Assembly: GCA_004154925.1 (NCBI GenBank)
Contig: QJNS01000276.1
Coordinates: 1 to 64,000 of the forward strand
Origin: Monosporascus cannonballus
Taxonomy: Eukaryota; Ascomycota; Sordariomycetes; Xylariales
Direction: 5' to 3'
DNA: 64,000 nucleotides
Position 1 is the first letter of the stretch, and the number at the start of each line of letters is the position of its first letter. A model generated the notes under the pieces. It was not told the origin of the DNA. It ran no database searches and was given only the letters and a program-made list of their open reading frames with translations. The position numbers were made by a program, and so were the translations under genes. Below, one piece after another: positions 58,462 through 64,000 of this stretch.

Positions 58462-61400
58462 TCAGAGCCAGTCATCGTCGCCCTCCGCGTCTGCCTCCAC
58501 CACCTCTGTACTCGGCTGTTTACGAGGACGACCCCGGGGCCTCGGTTTGGAGTTAGACCGTGGGCGTTTCTTTCTACCACCAGGCGTGCTCGCTGCCTTC
58601 CTCTTGCGGCCCCGCGGATCAGGAGCAGCCTCATCGTCGTCGTCTTCGGCTTCTGGAGTGTGAGGATTACCCTCGGCATCGAGTTCGTCTTCTTCGTCGA
58701 CTTTAACCTCATTGTCAACATTTAATAGCTCAACGAAAGCCCTGCATTGCTCAATCATGGACTCGCGCGAGTCTAGCCCATGTATGATCTTATCTACGTC
58801 GTCCCAGAATTTGTCTCCCGTGACGCCTTGAACTTTCACAGGGGCTTTGCTCAGGTCCTTAGCAACGCCTTTGCTTTTGGTCTCGCGGCGGGTACTGAGT
58901 CCGTATAGACGGCGGAGATATGTACGAGCTTCCCATAGAGCAAGGAGAATAATTGCACCAGAGCTCAATTGGCGAAGCCGCCGAGCATCGATGCACATCT
59001 CTACAGGGGCTGCGGTTTGGCTCTCCCCATCGGGCGGTTGCTGGGAACCCGAGATAGGATCCATCCGAACTTGAAAGACTTCCGACTCAATGACCTGAGC
59101 GATCCCCGAACCTGTCTTGGTGACAATTTTCTCCATAGCAGCAACAACGGCTTGGAGCTCGCCGATCGTAATGTACTCGAAGAAGGCAACGTTCTCGCTA
59201 ATGAAACGCGAGAACTCTAAGTGAGAGGGCACCGGCAAATCCACGTCCAGCTTCGTCACGTCGAAGTCTACGAGGCCGACGAACTTTTCCAGGAAGCGGA
59301 CGCGATTTTTGGACTTGCTGATCTTGAGTACTTCGATGAGGAGATGCAACTTTGCAGTAAACGGCTCTTCTGTTGCACCACGCACACTTTTAACGACGTC
59401 TCGCTGATACTGGAAAGCTGATTGCACAGCTTTGGCGTACTCTCTCTCTAAAACCGTTTCGTGCTTCTCATGGAGCGCTCTGTGCTCGTGGTACGCAAGC
59501 TCACTGATCTTGGCGATGGGACAGGTTTCCAAGGTAATCAAGGTGACGCCCGTCTCCTTCGGATGTACCAGCCCTTGACGGTTGATGGATGCTAGTACTT
59601 CCATGGCCAGAAAAGCATGCTCGTCCTGGGTAGCAAGCGCTATACGAGTAATCTCCTTTAGGAAGCGCTGGGTAGTAGCGCTAGCTACATCATCGAAGCT
59701 AGTGCTGCCCATAACTTTCAGGTCCTTCTTCACTGTCTCTTTAGCGGCGGCGCCGGATGCTGCAGCCTGTTCTGACCGCTTCTCTTCCGCAAAAAGAAAC
59801 TCCTTCAGCGATCGAAGGACCATCGATTCCAAGGCGGGATTCCGTTCGTCAAACACTTGCTGAAAGGTCGTGTAGACGTTGGCGGAGACAAAATTCCTGG
59901 GATTAGACTGGCAAACGAGGCCAACGGCGTCAAGTGCCGGTCTTCTTACGTCTTCCGGCTGTGATGGGCTTGCGAAAGGAATGATAACGTCGACCATCAG
60001 CTTAGATACCGGACCGCCTTGCCACTTAGGAAAATGGGTCTTGAAGAGTTCCGCGTGGCTATCCAAGTCGCAATGTTTACCGGCCATACCGACGATTAGT
60101 GAATATCGATCAAACTGTCTGGTCTTAGTCTGGTCTAGTGGGCCCTTGCCTGTCATTGCCCTGATTTTCTGGATGCCTGCAAGACTTGAACAAACAAGAC
60201 GGGCGAGGTGTTCCGTCGTCTGAAGCAAGCCACTGATAATCCAGAGACAAGCAATCACATCGTCAAGCAGTGTCCTTGTAATCTTAGAGACGGCTGGCAT
60301 GAGGTCCTTCCTAACGTCTGCAAGGAACTGGGCGTTCACGCTGGATACCTGGGGTAGCACGCGGCGGTATATGACCACAACTGCCCTTGACACGGCCATA
60401 TCTTCGCTTGTGCTGACGCTGGCAACGTGCGGCTTCAACAGCCGAATCTGCTCGAAAGTGAACAGCTTCGGGTCCGCTTTCGCAAAAATCATAAGGACCT
60501 GTAAGGCATCCTTGCCGGAGGGAACTGCAGGGTCGTCCGACTCGACGTTGTCTACGAGATCAAACATACTTGCAACCAGCCTCGTACAGACTCTGGCGTT
60601 TGCATCGGCGAATTTGGCTCCCGCCTGAAGGATCATCTGGAAGACTTTGTCTAGCATGAGCGCCGTATTGCCCTGTCTGACTGTCTGCACGATTAAAGCA
60701 ACATGTTCCGTGAGAGACTGCTTGAAAGCGGTTGAATCGTCTTCCTTGTAGAATGGAAACATCCAGACCTCTTCAATCATCTGCCGGGCGAGTTCACGAA
60801 CGCCCTCATCTGGATCTTGCGTGCGATGGAGTAGCCCGTTTGCAATTGCACTTCGTACATCTTCGCTCTGGTTCCCCAGATAGATATCCCTAGCAAGCTT
60901 CATCGCCCTCTTCCTCACCCCGATCCCAGAATCGATGAACCGCTGGATAACAGTCGGGGTCATCATCTTTTCGAGGCGAGGCCGCATGCCGATACATTTT
61001 CCAATAAGTCCGAGTGCTGAGTCTCGCACTTGAGGGGAAGAGTCGCTAGAGCACTGGAGGATCAGTCTGATGACATTACTATCACCATCGAGGATTGTGG
61101 GATCCGTCTCAAGAACTTGGTTGACGCTCTTAAGACTTCTGCTCCGCACCGTAGCCTGGTCCGTAGTCATGGAGCCCATGAGGATGTTCAGAATGTGGTC
61201 GAAGGACGAGCAGAAGCCTGATCTGAGGAGAATAGTCGAATAGGAAAGCCTAGCATGGGGACCAGTAACAGACTTGAAACTGTACTCCCTGGCAAGCCAT
61301 TTCGAGTCCACTATCATGTTACGCAACCGATAGGCTGTCTTGCCATACTCAGAATCCCGCTCGGCCGATCCTTCCTCGTCCGCTTTATACCCAAGCACCA

Positions 61401-63946
61401 CCTGAGACGCCCAGTCTGTGACCAAATACGAAATGGCACTATTGAGATACTGGTCGTCGGAGATACGGTCTTGAAGGAATTCCAGACTGATTCGATACGG
61501 GCCAAACCAGTTAAGTGCTTTGTCTGGCGAAGCTCTACCCTCAAGTATGGTTAATGAGAGATCGGCAAGCCATCTGCCAAGCTCATCCGAGTCAGTCCCT
61601 TCGAAACCACTCGCGGTTTTACGGACATGGGACCGGAGCCTCGAAATGGCAGCAGCCATGATCCCGAGTAGCTCCAGGGCCATATTCCTTGCTGGGGCAG
61701 AGTTCTTATCGCCATCAGTCCGTTGCAGCATCGTGTACATCAAGAGACGAAGCAAAAGTTCCGCAGCAGGCCAATCTGGGGAATCTAGGCAGGTTGTGAA
61801 GTCCTCAACGAACATGTCTAAGAGGTTTCGATAGGGTGTTTCTCCGTTCTTGGTGGCATTGAGGGCACGCTCCACCATGAACTTGACAACATAGGAAGCG
61901 TTGCGAGTAGCAGTGTCTAGCAACGGCTTGGCAAGTTCCTCCAACTCTTGTAGGGCTGTCAGATGCTGGTCAGCAGCATGATCTTCCGTCTTGACCAAAT
62001 AAATAGATCTCTGTTGTTTGAGATTATCTACTGGACGTACGCCGCCGTCTGAACCGTCGTCGGCGAGTGACTGTAGTATCTGGCCGCGGCGCTTCTCCGT
62101 GACCGTGCCAGCGCTTGCTTGAACTAAACGCATGAGGAGGGCAGAGACTGGTTGAATGCTGCCTCCATCCGAGAGTTTGAACTGCCGCGCCTTTTGCTTG
62201 CCTACGGGCAGGTCCCCCAAGGACGTCAGAATGCTATTGAATATGCCCTGCCTCAGAGATGGGTTCATCAGGAAAATCTGGGTGAGCATGTTCATGGCAA
62301 CTGAGCGGAGTCCGTCAAACTTCTGCACGCCCACGACAGAGTCTTTCTCAGTAAAAGCGGTTTCGACAAAGATAAGCCGGGATGAAGCGAACTCCAGAGT
62401 GTTGACGACAACTTCCGATACATCGATGCTCGCGACCAGGTCGCACATGAGAGCGAACAGACGTTGACTAGCGGTGAAAAGGGTGCCGATAGCCTTCTTG
62501 TGTGCGGCGAGAAGTCGAAATAGACCAGATGTGTCACCAGTGCTTCGTAGTTCTGCGATAGGTACAATGACGTTGTCCATCACATTCCTAAAGAGGTTCA
62601 ATGCTTGCTGGATAACATCTTCAGAATAGAGTTGCCTCTCTTCACGTCCGCCACACATGATGCGCACCGAGGTTCGAGCGGCCTTTAAACCAGCCTCAAC
62701 ATCAGGAAGTTGTTGTACCCATAGTCCTACCTCAGCCTCTGCCCACGACTTGCTGACAGCGAAATCCAGGGAGGTAGCCTGCTTCAAGGCGCCATCGCTA
62801 AGGTTTTGGATGCGAAGCAAATCATCTACGGGTGCTTGTCTAAAGCATCCGAGTTCTATAGCCCGATTAATGAGAGTGTGAGCCTTGTTATGAGCCGCTA
62901 TGGTCATGGTGGGTTCTTGTTCGGCGGTCAAGAATATGAGATGAGAGGAACCGGTTTCACGAGCCGAAATCTGATCGTCAGCCATGAAAATATCCTGGAG
63001 GCATCTCCTTAAGTCTGCGAAGGCCACATTGGCCAGCTCCCGTTGGTTCAGGTCAGCACTTAGTGGATCCCCGCTCTCATCATGCCGATCCCGTTTCCTC
63101 TTAGTAGATAGGTGAAGTGGTGCATCTGGCGAGTCCGGTACGACCGCGAACTCTTCCTTATTGAACTTCGCTGCAGGCAACTCGATACTGATACTGATCT
63201 TCTTATTCGCCTGACCAGGTGAGACGGGAGAGACGTTTTGAGCCGCGTTTTGACCTGCAGTAGGAGCCGCCTCCGTAAGTTGGGGGTTTGCAAGTGCTTG
63301 AGGCTTTGGGGCTAATGCTGGTGTTGTTTGGGGCTTTTGAGGGGCGGTCTGGATCGCTGGTGAGGGTTCCGGCTTGGGCATCGACGGCTGCTGTGCCCCT
63401 TTCCCGGGCTGGGGTAGTACCTCGGCTGCTGGCTGAGTTTGCAACTGAGTTGCTGAATGAGGCGGTATCCGGGACAACGCAGAGGAGGATGGCTGTGGTT
63501 TAACCATCAAGTCTGCTAATGACACCGTCTGGGGTTGATTTTGGCTTGATAGCGTTGAATAGTTCGGCTCCGTGAGAACTGCCGGGGACGTAGGCTTAGG
63601 TGGCGTGAACAATGAAGTAGCAGCATTCAGATCCTTCTGAGCCGGCAAGTGTATCTCGATGCGGGACTTGTTCTGCGCAACAGCTTGAGCATTCACAGAG
63701 GCGGGGTTGTGCTTGACGACTTTCGGCGGTTCCTGCCTACTACGCGCCTTGGGCGACTTCTTAGCGGCTGTGGGAGGCATGACTTGACCGTTCGGTGTAG
63801 AAGCTTTCGGCGTCTCGGGAGACGGGTATCGAAAGGCTACGGATGTGTTGTCGTATACCATCCTAGTAAAGGGGGACAGGCCATCCAGGAGGCTTTTAGG
63901 CGGAGTGTCGCTCGGAGATGTCGCCTTAGAGAAGGTCTTAAACTGA
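58462..63946 (-). CDS. scc2: Cohesin loader Scc2/Mis4/NIPBL (5' end outside window)
   Basis: Large HEAT-repeat subunit of the nuclear cohesin loader, which with Scc4/Mau2 puts cohesin rings on chromatin. The main exon runs from the stop at 58462 to an acceptor at about 63942-63946. An internal ATG at 63861 would give 1,799 aa, but the frame continues upstream (FKTFSKATSPSD, then LLDGLSPFTRM) to CTCAG behind a CTAAC branch site, so the first exon lies beyond the right edge. Using numbering from 63861: residues 1-230 are Pro/Gln-rich and disordered. The cohesin-associated HEAT region is at about 905-1035 (TILDGDSNVIRLILQC, SSPQVRDSALGLIGKCIG, DPDEGVRELARQMI). The Nipped-B C-terminal region follows at about 1270-1470. 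The tail is acidic and then basic, with PRPRGRPRKQ, an AT-hook-like motif, before the DDDWL end. Confidence 0.94.
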
Positions 63947-64000
63947 CTGAGATAGGCTCGTCAGTTAGCTCTGGCTGACCCATCGACAAAAGTGATATGC
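63947..64000 (-). other. 3' part of first visible intron of the cohesin-loader gene
   Basis: On the minus strand this ends CTAACTGACGAGCCTATCTCAG, a branch site and 3' splice site. An in-frame TGA lies inside it, which supports intron rather than coding. The donor is outside the window. Confidence 0.7.

Noticed and set aside
1..64000. CRISPR array, prophage or secondary-metabolite cluster
   Set aside because: The DNA is eukaryotic with spliced genes; no polyketide or peptide synthase, and no array of identical repeats with unique spacers.

Overview
The window is nuclear DNA of a filamentous ascomycete (Pezizomycotina; Sordariomycetes is my inference). The evidence is short GT-AG introns of about 46-324 bp, a velvet regulator, a Zn(II)2Cys6 transcription factor, a HET-domain protein and a giant leashin-type Woronin-body tether. 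Twelve protein genes are supported; eight needed introns to be placed, and the exon lengths of each complete spliced model sum to a multiple of three. No tRNA, rRNA, CRISPR array or intact transposon was recognised.

Left part (1-12.8 kb). A gene-poor 4.4 kb stretch that starts with an artefactual poly-C run is followed by velB (4463-6119), a small glycine-motif protein of the DUF3602 type (8494-9015), a five-exon GNAT acetyltransferase (9707-11362) whose second intron holds an assembly gap, and uroporphyrinogen decarboxylase on the minus strand (12806-11413). The last two converge with only 50 bp between stop codons.

Middle (13-40 kb). A probable mitochondrial helical-repeat protein (13687-15729) and a six-exon Zn2Cys6 regulator (17175-20371) come first. 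They are followed on the minus strand by the dominant feature, a gene of about 19 kb coding for roughly 6,280 residues (40126-21174). It has one 17.4 kb uninterrupted exon and a C-terminal coiled-coil exon, and is recognised as leashin/'involucrin repeat protein'.

Right part (40-64 kb). A Golgi GT34 mannosyl/galactosyltransferase (43808-45307), a secreted GH16 glucanase (47307-48284), a HET-domain incompatibility-type protein (51902-50112), a BTB-like protein of unknown role (55136-57358) and the cohesin loader Scc2/Mis4 (58462 to beyond the right edge) are separated by long gene-poor stretches. One of these holds a degenerate tandem repeat of about 43 bp (53.79-54.48 kb), the least explained structure seen here.

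The genes do not form one pathway. Housekeeping functions (haem synthesis, cohesin loading, Golgi glycosylation), hyphal cell biology (leashin, velB, GH16) and accessory functions (HET, Zn2Cys6) are interspersed.
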